Shown piece after piece: positions 1 through 7,245 of a stretch of DNA of 40,218 nucleotides. The stretch is from NCBI GenBank assembly GCA_022826585.1, contig JAJDUR010000005.1, positions 1 through 40,218 of the forward strand, written 5' to 3'. This stretch comes from Dehalococcoidia bacterium (GTDB lineage: Bacteria > Chloroflexota > Dehalococcoidia > Tepidiformales > Tepidiformaceae). Position 1 is the first letter of the stretch; each line of letters opens with the position of its first letter. The notes under the pieces were generated by a model. That model was not told where the DNA came from, did no database searches, and was given only the letters and a program-made list of their open reading frames with translations. Made by a program: the position numbers and the translations under genes.

Positions 1-291
1 TGCACTGCCGAGAATCCCACTCTCTTGGACGGAAGCCAAGCTTCGCTGACCGGTGCTGGCGATGTCAGAGAGACAATCGAAGAGTTCGGGATCGCAGTCG
101 CGAAAGTGGTCTGGTTTGTCGAGATAACGCAGCCTCTGGCCGTCGCCCCGCGAATCGGGCTCCTTGACGTTCAGGTACCACACCACTCCTAGTGAAAGGC
201 TCGGCTTCGCTTCCGGGTAGATGCCCGTCAATGCCCGAAGGAGCCCGTACTTTCCAAAGTCGCCGATGTCGCCTACGAATCGATCCTGCAC
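1..291 (-). CDS. Conserved hypothetical protein, N-terminal part (runs off left edge)
   Basis: Read on the minus strand from a GTG at 291, the frame stays open for 97 codons to the window edge. It begins MQDRFVGDIGDFGKYGL and continues with LSLGVVWYLN, DHFRDCDPELFD and ESGILG. This looks like a conserved bacterial family of unknown function whose members start with a similar QDRYVGDIGDFGKYGLLR segment; that is recalled, not searched. An in-frame TAG lies four codons upstream of the GTG, and a purine-rich GGGGGAGG sits about 13 nt upstream, which fixes the start. The rest of the gene lies outside the window, so no function is proposed. Its GC content is a little lower than that of the following rpiB. 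Confidence 0.7.
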   Translation of the reverse strand, partial: MQDRFVGDIGDFGKYGLLRALTGIYPEAKPSLSLGVVWYLNVKEPDSRGDGQRLRYLDKPDHFRDCDPELFDCLSDIASTGQRSLASVQESGILGSA

Positions 292-438
292 GGGGTGAGC
301 CTAACGCCTCCCCCACGCAGAGTGGCGGTAGCCGCGCGCGCTCCTCAGCGAACGCGCGCCGCGCGGAGCGCTCTCCTCAGCCGCCCGCGAGGGCGGCGCT
401 CCACGCAGCGAGCGAAGCGAGCGCTCTCCTCCGTCGCT

Positions 439-867
439 CTACCCGTCGATCTGCGCGATGCGCCGCGCGTGACGCCCGCCGTCGAAGGGCGTGTCGAGCC
501 ACGTCGCGACGATATCGAGCGCCGTCTCCAGGGTGACCATGCGCTGGCCGATGGAGATGGCGTTGGCGTTGTTGTGGCGTCGCCCCATCTCCGCCGACTC
601 GCGGTCCCAGCAGAGGGTACAGCGCACGCCCGCCACGCGGTTCGCGACTATCGCCTCGCCGTTCCCCGAGCCGCCGAGCACGATGCCGCGCTCGCAGTCG
701 CCGCTCGCGACCGCTTCCGCCGCGGGGCGGATGAACAGGGGGTAGTCGCACGACTCGTCCGAGTCCGTGCCGAAGTCGACGGGCTCGTGGCCGCGCTCGG
801 CGAGGAAGGCCTTGATCGCTTCCTTGTACTCGTAGCCGGCGTGGTCGGATGCGATGGCGATGCGCAT
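439..867 (-). CDS. rpiB: Ribose-5-phosphate isomerase B
   Basis: 142 residues, the normal RpiB length. It interconverts ribose 5-phosphate and ribulose 5-phosphate in the non-oxidative pentose phosphate pathway (cytosol). Visible motifs are the N-terminal phosphate/substrate segment ASDHAG, the central GGSGNGEAIVANRVAGVR, and HNNANAISIG near residues 98-107. The central GSGNGE form, with Glu following the Gly-rich loop and no Cys at the E. coli base position, matches the actinobacterial subtype in which a Glu acts as the base. That assignment rests on family knowledge. A TAGACT box ends 6 nt before the ATG, so the mRNA is probably leaderless. The gene lies downstream of lysC on the same strand, but a strong hairpin at 931-954 separates them. 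Confidence 0.93.
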   Translation of the reverse strand: MRIAIASDHAGYEYKEAIKAFLAERGHEPVDFGTDSDESCDYPLFIRPAAEAVASGDCERGIVLGGSGNGEAIVANRVAGVRCTLCWDRESAEMGRRHNNANAISIGQRMVTLETALDIVATWLDTPFDGGRHARRIAQIDG

Positions 868-873
868 GGCGCG

Positions 874-879
874 AGTCTA
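874..879 (-). promoter_or_regulatory. -10 box of rpiB (leaderless promoter)
   Basis: On the minus strand the sequence reads TAGACT, then cgcgcc, then the ATG of rpiB. A -10 element 6 nt before the start codon puts the transcription start at the A of ATG. The same arrangement recurs at many genes in this window. No convincing -35 is visible. Confidence 0.55.
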
Positions 880-930
880 CCGGCTGGGCCCGCAGGGCCA
901 ACGGCGCCGGCGTTCCTCGCCGGACACCAA

Positions 931-954
931 CAGGCCCCGGTCTCCCGGGGCCTG
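931..954 (-). terminator. Perfect 10-bp GC hairpin between lysC and rpiB
   Basis: CAGGCCCCGG at 931-940 pairs perfectly with CCGGGGCCTG at 945-954 around a TCTC loop. Reading minus, it is followed by a short T/G-rich TTGGT rather than a clean U-tract. Its place after the small transcription unit at 1.0-1.1 kb and before the rpiB promoter suits a terminator. The stem is symmetric, so the strand is inferred from context. Confidence 0.6.
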
Positions 955-1038
955 TGTTGGACTCTTCGCGGTACCGCCTCCGCCCTGCACCCGTTCCGGG
1001 CTGGAGGCCTCCCGCTTCGGCCCGCGCTCAGGCGGGCC

Positions 1039-1092
1039 TCAATACTGCACGATCAGTACTCCGTGGAGGAGGTGAGTCTTGACGTGGTACAC
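1039..1092 (-). other. Possible 17-codon leader ORF in a structured lysC-rpiB intergenic region
   Basis: The 300-nt gap between lysC and rpiB holds a tiny minus-strand ORF. A GTG at 1092 opens 17 codons (MYHVKTHLLHGVLIVQY) ending in TGA at 1039. It has a strong GGGAGG Shine-Dalgarno 6 nt upstream, and a TAGGCT -10-like box lies further upstream. Hairpins follow: one within the ORF end (AGTACTG/CAGTATT), one GGCCCGC/GCGGGCC stem at 1018-1037, then the terminator at 931-954. This is either a small peptide gene or an attenuator-like leader. There is no run of regulatory codons (three scattered His), so no amino-acid attenuation is claimed. Confidence 0.35.
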
Positions 1093-1169
1093 GTGCGACC
1101 TCCCTACGGTGGGCTGCTTCCAGCCTACACCGCCTGTCAAGATTGGAAGGTGGGCTCGCTGACCTGGAC

Positions 1170-2387
1170 CTAATCCGCCTGATCGAGCCCGAACGCCGCG
1201 TGCAGGGCGTTCACCGCCTGCCCCATGTGGTCCTCGTGGACGATGCAGGTGATGCGGATCTCGCTCGTCGTGATCAGGTCGATGTTCACGTCCGCGTCGG
1301 CCAGGGCGCGGAACATGCGGGCGGCGTAGCCCGGCTCCGTCTGGATGCCCGCCCCCACGATGCTGACCTTCCCCAGGTTCGTGTCGGCCGTGTAGCCGTC
1401 CGCTCCGATCGACGCGCAGATCTCGGTCATCAGGCCTTCCGCGCGGCGCAGGTCGTCGCGTGCGAGCGTGAAGGTGAGGTCCGTCAGGTTCCGCTCGCTC
1501 GCGTTCTGCACGATCGTGTCGACGCTCACGCCCGCGTCCGCGAGCGGCTCGAAGATCTGGGCGGCGATGCCGCGCCGGTCGGGCACGTGCCGCAGCGTTA
1601 CCTTGGCGATGTCGTGGTCGTCCACGACGCCGCGGACGCGGTTGCGTTCCTCCATCTCGGGTCCTCCATGGATCAGGGTTCCCGGCGCGTCGACCATGCT
1701 CGACGCGACCAGGATGGGCATGTCGTTCGTCGCCGCCAGCTCGACGGCGCGGTTGTGCATCACCTGCGAGCCCTGCGTCGCCATCTCCAGCATCTCTTCG
1801 TAGTGAACGTCGGCCAGGCGGCGGGCGCCGGAGACGATGCGGGGGTCGGCCGTGTAGACGCCCTCGACGTCCTTGTACGTCTCGCAGCGGTCGGCGCCCA
1901 GGGCCACGCCCAGCGCCACCGCCGTCAGGTCGCTCGCGCCGCGCCCCAGCGTGACGTAGTCGGCCTCCTCGGTGACGCCCTGGAAGCCGGCCACGATGGG
2001 GATGCGCCCCGCGCGCAGCTCCTCCTCGATGCGGTCCGCGTCGATGCGCTGGATGCGACCGGAACCGTGCGACGCGCGCGAGTAGATGCCCGCCTGGCTC
2101 CCCGTGAGGCCGACCGCCTCCTGCTCCATGGCGTGAAGCGCCATCGCCAGCAGCGCCGCCGACATGTGCTCGCCCGTCGCGAGCAGCTGGTCGAGCTCGC
2201 GCGGGTCCGGGTCGGGCGAGACGGAGAGGGCCAGGTCGATGAGTTCGTCCGTGCGGTTTCCCATGGCCGAGACCACCACGACCACCTCGTCGCCGGCGTT
2301 CACGCGCCCGGCGACCTGCCCCGCCACGTGCCGGATGCGCTCCGCATCGGCCACGGACGTCCCCCCGAACTTCTGCACCACCCGCAT
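1170..2387 (-). CDS. lysC: Aspartate kinase
   Basis: 405 residues from the ATG at 2387. A longer frame to 2417 adds ten unconserved residues, and the family normally begins just before VQKFGGTSV as here. It phosphorylates aspartate, the first step toward lysine, threonine, methionine and diaminopimelate. The amino-acid kinase domain (about 1-260) shows KFGGTSV, VVVVSAMGNRTDELI, the GRGASDLTAVAL substrate segment and YTADPRIV. Two ACT domains follow (about 265-405), with VSIVGAGIQTEPG and the ending AFGLDQAD. This is the single-function, ACT-regulated class, so feedback inhibition by lysine and/or threonine is likely from family knowledge. No lysine riboswitch is visible in the short upstream gap, which is shared with a divergent gene. 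Confidence 0.93.
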   Translation of the reverse strand: MRVVQKFGGTSVADAERIRHVAGQVAGRVNAGDEVVVVVSAMGNRTDELIDLALSVSPDPDPRELDQLLATGEHMSAALLAMALHAMEQEAVGLTGSQAGIYSRASHGSGRIQRIDADRIEEELRAGRIPIVAGFQGVTEEADYVTLGRGASDLTAVALGVALGADRCETYKDVEGVYTADPRIVSGARRLADVHYEEMLEMATQGSQVMHNRAVELAATNDMPILVASSMVDAPGTLIHGGPEMEERNRVRGVVDDHDIAKVTLRHVPDRRGIAAQIFEPLADAGVSVDTIVQNASERNLTDLTFTLARDDLRRAEGLMTEICASIGADGYTADTNLGKVSIVGAGIQTEPGYAARMFRALADADVNIDLITTSEIRITCIVHEDHMGQAVNALHAAFGLDQAD

Positions 2388-2395
2388 GGAATAGA

Positions 2396-2456
2396 GGATG
2401 CGCCAGCGCATCCTCACGCGCTATCGGGCGGGCGGGTCGGGGGAGGAAACCTCCCC
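2396..2456. promoter_or_regulatory. Two hairpins in the lysC / LuxR-RCC1-LRR divergent gap
   Basis: GGATGCG (2396-2402) pairs with CGCATCC (2407-2413) just upstream of the lysC start. GGGGAGG (2440-2446) pairs with CCTCCCC (2450-2456) around AAA just upstream of the plus-strand gene at 2462. The second stem contains the only Shine-Dalgarno-like sequence of that gene, so it could mask it. No clear -10/-35 pair was assigned. Confidence 0.4.
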
Positions 2457-2461
2457 GGTCG

Positions 2462-5400
2462 ATGTGCCAGTATCGGCCGATGGATCGTGATCGCGGTGGG
2501 CGGCCCCGCTACCCCGGCATCATCACCCCCGCCGAGCAGCGCGTGCTCGACGAGCTGCGCAAGGGCGGCACGAATGCCGAGATCGCCGTGCGCCTCGGCC
2601 TCGGCCCCGAGACCGTCAAGACGCACATCTCCAGCATGCTCGAGAAGCTTGATCTGGCCGACCGGAACGAGCTGGCGGCGTGGCGGCCCGAGAAAGAGCC
2701 GGTCTGGAAGCGCCTTCGAGCGCTGCTCGCCTCTCCCTTGGCGCTGGCATCCCTTGGGCGTCCGCTCGCCTGGGTGGGGGCGGGACTGGTGGTGGCTGCC
2801 GGGGTGGTCCTCGTGGTGCTCGTCGTCACCACGCTCGACGAGGGCGACGATGGACAGGCGCTCCTGCCCGAGCCCCCTGATCTGGCCACCCCTGCGGTGC
2901 CCACGATGACTCCGCAACCCCCTCAGTCGGCCACTCCCTCTCCTGTAACCACCCCCTTCCCCACGCCGTCACCGGCGGCAGGGGCGCGGGTGACTTCCGT
3001 CACGGTGGGTGCGAGGCACTCGTGCGTCTTGACCGAGACAGGCGCCGTGCACTGTTGGGGCGAGAACACGGACGGGGAGACCGAGGTGCCGGACGGGGTC
3101 TACCGCGCCGTGAGCGCTGGCAGCTTTACCTGCGCCATTTTGGAGGGGGGGACGATCTCTTGCTGGGGCGCCCCGGAGTGGCTCCTCGAGAACCCCCGAC
3201 CGAGGCACTACCGCTCGGTCAGCGTTGGCGCGTACACCTGTGCCGTCCGAGAGTCGGGGGAGGTGGATTGCTGGGGTGGCAGCAACATTGCGGGAGAGGC
3301 GGACGCCCCGGCTGGCCGCTACCGCTCGGTGAGCGTAGGTGCCTACTACGCTACTTGTGCTGTGCGAGAAACTGGCGAGCTCCACTGCTGGGGTTCAAAC
3401 GAACAAGGGCTTCTGGATGTGCCGGCAGGGAAGTACCGCTCAGTAAGCCTGGGCTCGTACCACCCCTGCGCGCTCAGCGAAACGGGAGAGATCGCCTGCT
3501 GGGGAAGTGCCTATAACGACGGCGACAGCGAGCCCCCCTCGGGGAAATTCCGCTCGCTGAGCGGGGTCTGCGCGGTACGGGAGTCGGGAGAGCTCCACTG
3601 CTGGGGAGCGCACGGCCGGCCACCGTCGGGAAAGTTCCGGGATGTGAGCATGAACAGGGGGCGTGCCTGCGCAGTACGTGAGTCCGGTGGTGTGGCCTGT
3701 TGGACCCTTGCCGACTATGGCCAGGCTCAACCCCCCGAGGGCCGTTACCGCTCCGTGGATGCGGGGCACGCCCATACGTGCGCCGTCGGTGAGTCTGGCG
3801 AGATCGCCTGCTGGGGTCGAAACGACCATGGCCAGGCGGACCCGCCGACTGGTACCTATCGCTCCGTAGGCGCCGGCTACGCACACACCTGCGCGCTGAG
3901 CGAGAACGGCGAAGCCATCTGCTGGGGGCGGAATGACGAGGGTCAGACGGATGTCCCGCCTGGTCGGTATCGCTCGGTGGTCGCAGGCGTGCGGGACAGT
4001 TGTGGTTTGCTCAGTGATGGCAAACTGGTGTGCTGGGGTTGGCAGGTGAAGACACTGCCTTCCGGGCACTACCGCTCCGTGAGCCTGGGCGGGATGGCCG
4101 ACTGCGGCATCTTTGAAACCGGCGAAGGAGTCTGCCTCTGGACCAGCTTCGAGGGAGGGCCGAGCCCGGAGGGAGCAGGTTTCGTCCATGTGAGCAGCGG
4201 CTTCGGCGTTCATGCCTGCGCCTTGCACGAGTCCGGGAGCATCTGGTGCGGAGGCGACTCCTATGGCTCTGGCTACTCCCACGGCCGGTCAAGCCCTCCG
4301 CCGGGGAACTACCGCTCCGTGACTACGGGCGGTTCGCACACGTGCGGGCTGCGCGAGTCGGGCGAGATCTTCTGCTGGGGTGAGAACGACTACGGACAGG
4401 CGGAAGCCCCCGGCGGCAGGTACCAGGCTGTGAGCGCGGGCTCGTTTCACACATGTGCCCTGAGCCAGGCCGGGGAAGTCGCCTGCTGGGGGGCGAAGCT
4501 GCCGGACGTTGATGTTCCGGCGCTCCCGCCGTCGCCTCCCGCTCCCACGCTGGCGGCACGATGTTCGAACGGGACCGCCGTGCCGGAGCCGGAGGCCAAC
4601 CCCGGTCTCGTCGACGATTGTGTCACCCTCCTCAAGGCTCAAGGACCGCTCCGGGGAGGTGGGCATTCCCCGAACTGGAGTGAGGAAAGGCCTATCTCCT
4701 CCTGGCGCGGCGTGACGGTTGAAGGCTCCCCGCCTCGCGTGACCCGGCTGATCCTCAACTGGTCCTACCTGGAGGGGGAGATTCCCCCGGTGCTCTCGGA
4801 CCTCTCGCACTTGCGGGTGCTGAGCCTGAGCAACAACAAGCTCTCCGGGAGGATTCCCCTCGCCCTGGGGGGGCTCGCGAACCTGGAGGTGCTGAACCTG
4901 AGGGGCAATTGGCTGGATGGGAGCATTCCCCCCGGGTTGGGCGCCCTCTCCAGGCTGGAGTGGCTGGACCTGTCCTACAACCCCCTGACCGGCCCCATCC
5001 CGGCGGAGTTGGGTCAGCTCACCAGCCTGCGCTGGCTGGTTCTGAAACGCGGATGGGAGCACGCCGACCACGTCTTCACAGGGGAGATTCCGCCCGCACT
5101 GGGAGCGCTCGCCAAGCTCGAGCTGCTTGACCTGACCGGTAACGATCTCTCTGGCGCGATCCCTCCGGAGCTGGGTGCGCTCACACGCCTCAAGACCCTT
5201 GTGCTGAATTCCAATCGACTTGCGGGAGCGATTCCCGGCGAGTTGGGAGGCCTCGCGAGCCTGGAGACGCTGGCCCTGCGGTCGAATGAACTCTCTGGCG
5301 CGATCCCTCCGGAGCTGGGTGCGCTCACACGGCTCAAGACGCTTGCGCTGAGTTCCAATCGACTTGCGGGAGCGATTCCCGGGGAGTTGGGAGGCCTCGC

Positions 5401-6166
5401 GAGCCTGGAGACACTGGCCCTGCAGTCAAATGAACTCACGGGCGCGATCCCGGCGGAACTGGGCATGCTCCCGAACCTCTCCAGGATCTACCTCTACTAC
5501 AACCGGCTGGAGGGCTGCGTCCCCGTTGGGTTGGAGTGGCTGGGTCAAGCCGAAAACTACTCCGAACCGCCCATGATGGGTGATCCGGACAGCAACCCGG
5601 ACCTGCGCCGTTGTCCTTCGACCTACGATGAAGCGGCGGCGCGGGAGGCATGCGCCAACGGCGTCGTTGTGCCCGAACCGGAGAGGAACCCCGACCTCGT
5701 TCGCGATTGCGCTGTCCTCCTCAAGTCGCGCAGCGTCCTGGGTGGCCAGGGCCGTCCGCTCAATTGGAGCGAGACCAGGCCACTCTCCCGGTGGGAGGGG
5801 GTCTCGACCGACGGACTCCCGAGCCGCGTCGTGAGCCTGCGCTTGCGTTACCGGGTGGCCGGTCAGATCCCTCCCGACCTGGGCCACCTCGATGCCTTGC
5901 AGGTACTTCACCTCGTCGGCGGACTGTCCGGCCCGATTCCCCCCGAGCTGGGGAAGCTTGCATCCTTGACAACCCTCCACCTCTCTAGCAACGACCTGAC
6001 GGGCGCTGTCCCCCCTGAACTCGGTCTCCTTCCCGAGCTCCGCTACCTGGACCTGTCCTTCAACCAGCTCGAAGGATGCATCCCGCCGGCGCTTGAGCGG
6101 TTCGAGTCCATGGGCGACAGCAGAAGTGAATACGACAACCCCGGTCTCCGGCGCTGTTCCGACTGA
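2462..6166 (+). CDS. Membrane-anchored LuxR-type HTH protein with RCC1-like and leucine-rich repeats
   Basis: 1234 residues. Residues ~22-75 form a LuxR/GerE helix-turn-helix (TPAEQRVLDELRKGGTNAEI, then TVKTHISSMLEKL). A single membrane span lies at ~103-124 and a Pro/Thr-rich linker at ~136-175. About 14 RCC1-like repeats follow at ~180-677, each with a C-x8-10-CWG core such as CAVRESGEVDCWG and a YRSV turn. Two modules then each open with a C(S/A)NG-VPEPE cap (~700 and ~1063) and carry plant-type LRRs (LxxNxLxGxIPxxL). By topology the HTH is cytosolic and the repeats extracytoplasmic, so a one-component transmembrane regulator is inferred; ligand and targets are unknown. Two starts are possible (2462 and ATG 2480). 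The gene is alone on its strand and ends at a strong hairpin. Confidence 0.85.
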   Translation: MCQYRPMDRDRGGRPRYPGIITPAEQRVLDELRKGGTNAEIAVRLGLGPETVKTHISSMLEKLDLADRNELAAWRPEKEPVWKRLRALLASPLALASLGRPLAWVGAGLVVAAGVVLVVLVVTTLDEGDDGQALLPEPPDLATPAVPTMTPQPPQSATPSPVTTPFPTPSPAAGARVTSVTVGARHSCVLTETGAVHCWGENTDGETEVPDGVYRAVSAGSFTCAILEGGTISCWGAPEWLLENPRPRHYRSVSVGAYTCAVRESGEVDCWGGSNIAGEADAPAGRYRSVSVGAYYATCAVRETGELHCWGSNEQGLLDVPAGKYRSVSLGSYHPCALSETGEIACWGSAYNDGDSEPPSGKFRSLSGVCAVRESGELHCWGAHGRPPSGKFRDVSMNRGRACAVRESGGVACWTLADYGQAQPPEGRYRSVDAGHAHTCAVGESGEIACWGRNDHGQADPPTGTYRSVGAGYAHTCALSENGEAICWGRNDEGQTDVPPGRYRSVVAGVRDSCGLLSDGKLVCWGWQVKTLPSGHYRSVSLGGMADCGIFETGEGVCLWTSFEGGPSPEGAGFVHVSSGFGVHACALHESGSIWCGGDSYGSGYSHGRSSPPPGNYRSVTTGGSHTCGLRESGEIFCWGENDYGQAEAPGGRYQAVSAGSFHTCALSQAGEVACWGAKLPDVDVPALPPSPPAPTLAARCSNGTAVPEPEANPGLVDDCVTLLKAQGPLRGGGHSPNWSEERPISSWRGVTVEGSPPRVTRLILNWSYLEGEIPPVLSDLSHLRVLSLSNNKLSGRIPLALGGLANLEVLNLRGNWLDGSIPPGLGALSRLEWLDLSYNPLTGPIPAELGQLTSLRWLVLKRGWEHADHVFTGEIPPALGALAKLELLDLTGNDLSGAIPPELGALTRLKTLVLNSNRLAGAIPGELGGLASLETLALRSNELSGAIPPELGALTRLKTLALSSNRLAGAIPGELGGLASLETLALQSNELTGAIPAELGMLPNLSRIYLYYNRLEGCVPVGLEWLGQAENYSEPPMMGDPDSNPDLRRCPSTYDEAAAREACANGVVVPEPERNPDLVRDCAVLLKSRSVLGGQGRPLNWSETRPLSRWEGVSTDGLPSRVVSLRLRYRVAGQIPPDLGHLDALQVLHLVGGLSGPIPPELGKLASLTTLHLSSNDLTGAVPPELGLLPELRYLDLSFNQLEGCIPPALERFESMGDSRSEYDNPGLRRCSD
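5147..5434 (+). repeat. 144-bp tandem duplication inside the LRR block
   Basis: 5147-5290 and 5291-5434 are two nearly identical, exactly adjacent 144-bp units encoding 48 residues each (two LRRs; residues ~896-943 and ~944-991). They differ at only a handful of positions, far less than neighbouring LRRs differ from each other. This indicates a recent in-frame duplication. Confidence 0.9.
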
Positions 6167-6188
6167 CGTCTTTCACCCGCACACCAGA

Positions 6189-6214
6189 GAGGGCGCCCCT
6201 CATGGGGCGCCCTC
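6189..6214. terminator. Strong hairpin between convergent genes
   Basis: GAGGGCGCCCC (6189-6199) pairs perfectly with GGGGCGCCCTC (6204-6214) around TCAT. It lies between the stop of the LuxR/RCC1/LRR gene and the 3' end of the capsid gene, so it can serve both directions. No U-tract follows on the plus strand. Confidence 0.65.
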
Positions 6215-6240
6215 CGGGTGGCGTGGCCGGCTGACCGGGG

Positions 6241-7128
6241 CTACGGGCGCACGCCCGTCAGCTTCGCCAGGGCGAGCGTGTTGAAGAGCGCGAGGCCCGC
6301 GTACCACTTCACCCGCAGGCGCGTCGCGTCCTTCGTCTCCAGCGCCCCAACCCGGTCGACGGAGAGGCCGCTCGGGGCGGAAAGGCCCGCCAGGGCGCCC
6401 TCGCCGAACTGCATCGCGTAGACCGTCGAGGCGTCGCGGCTGCTGCCGGCCGTCTGCGCGTCGCTGATGTAGTCGTTGATGCCGATGGGGATGCCGTCGT
6501 AGTACTGCACCATCCCCCCGAACTCGTCGCGGCCCGCCTCGAGGAAGCTGCCCGAGTCGCGCGCCAGCTCGTTCAGCTTGCGACGCGAGCGGCGGCTCAT
6601 CAGCAGCATCTGGGGCTTGCCCGGGCGCACCGTGTCGATCAGCTCGTCGAGCTTGGCCAGCGTCAGCGTGGCGCCGTTGTTGCCCATGCTCACCGACTGG
6701 TCGTTCTCGCAGAGCCGGTCGATGCCGTCGAAGCTGTCCGTGTTGGTGGTGGCGTTCCCCGTGACGAAGGACTTGTCGAAGAGCGCCTGCACGGCGCGCG
6801 CCTTCAACTGGAGCACGGCCGCTTCCAGGTCCTGGACGTTGGAGCGCGTCTCCTTGAGGAAGTTATCGATGTCGGCGTCCCCACCGAGGATCTTGAGGGA
6901 GGCCGTCTGCTGGGTGAACGTGGGCGCGTCCTCGTCCCAGTCGTCGCCCACGCCGTAGAAGCTGGCGTCCGGAGCGCTGTTCTCGCGGTTGTAGGTGAGG
7001 CCGTTGCCCGTGATCTCGATGAAGGGCAGCCGCTGCAGGATGGGGCTCTCCTCGGCCATCGTCTCGATGACCCCGGTGAGCAGGGTGTCGTTGCTGAGCT
7101 TCGCCGCCTCGGTGAGCGTCAGCGCCAT
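6241..7128 (-). CDS. Phage-type major capsid protein (HK97-like fold, GP7-type)
   Basis: 295 residues from an ATG at 7128 with a textbook GGAGGT Shine-Dalgarno 7 nt upstream. The long minus-strand frame reading further is a shadow of the terminase gene. The sequence begins MALTLTEAAKLSNDTLLTGV, with SPILQRLPFIEI, GLTYNRENSAPDASFYGVGD and LKILGGDADIDNFL. It ends with a receptor-free C-terminus rich in small residues (TRLRVKWYAGLALF). This resembles the phage major capsid family sometimes called GP7; the match is recalled, not searched. Normal partners (portal, protease, scaffold, tail genes) are absent nearby, while a terminase gene lies divergent. Either a phage remnant or a retained capsid-forming protein is possible. 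The base composition is as GC-rich as the host genes around it. Confidence 0.75.
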   Translation of the reverse strand: MALTLTEAAKLSNDTLLTGVIETMAEESPILQRLPFIEITGNGLTYNRENSAPDASFYGVGDDWDEDAPTFTQQTASLKILGGDADIDNFLKETRSNVQDLEAAVLQLKARAVQALFDKSFVTGNATTNTDSFDGIDRLCENDQSVSMGNNGATLTLAKLDELIDTVRPGKPQMLLMSRRSRRKLNELARDSGSFLEAGRDEFGGMVQYYDGIPIGINDYISDAQTAGSSRDASTVYAMQFGEGALAGLSAPSGLSVDRVGALETKDATRLRVKWYAGLALFNTLALAKLTGVRP

Positions 7129-7245
7129 GGATCGCACCTCCAGGTGTCGTGTTGGCGCCCACGATCGCCCCGCCGCCATCCACCTCCCACCCCGCCCTGT
7201 CACCGCCGCCTCCCACTTCCGCCGCCGCCCCGCGACCCTCTCCCC

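Noticed and set aside
1085-1140. Resemblance of the minus strand (GGAAGCAGCC) to the SRP RNA loop
   Set aside because: The required upstream GGTCAGG part and the pairing arms are absent, so an SRP RNA call is not supported.
2388-2461. Lysine riboswitch before lysC
   Set aside because: The gap is only 74 nt and shared with a divergent gene, far too short for the ~170-nt lysine aptamer.
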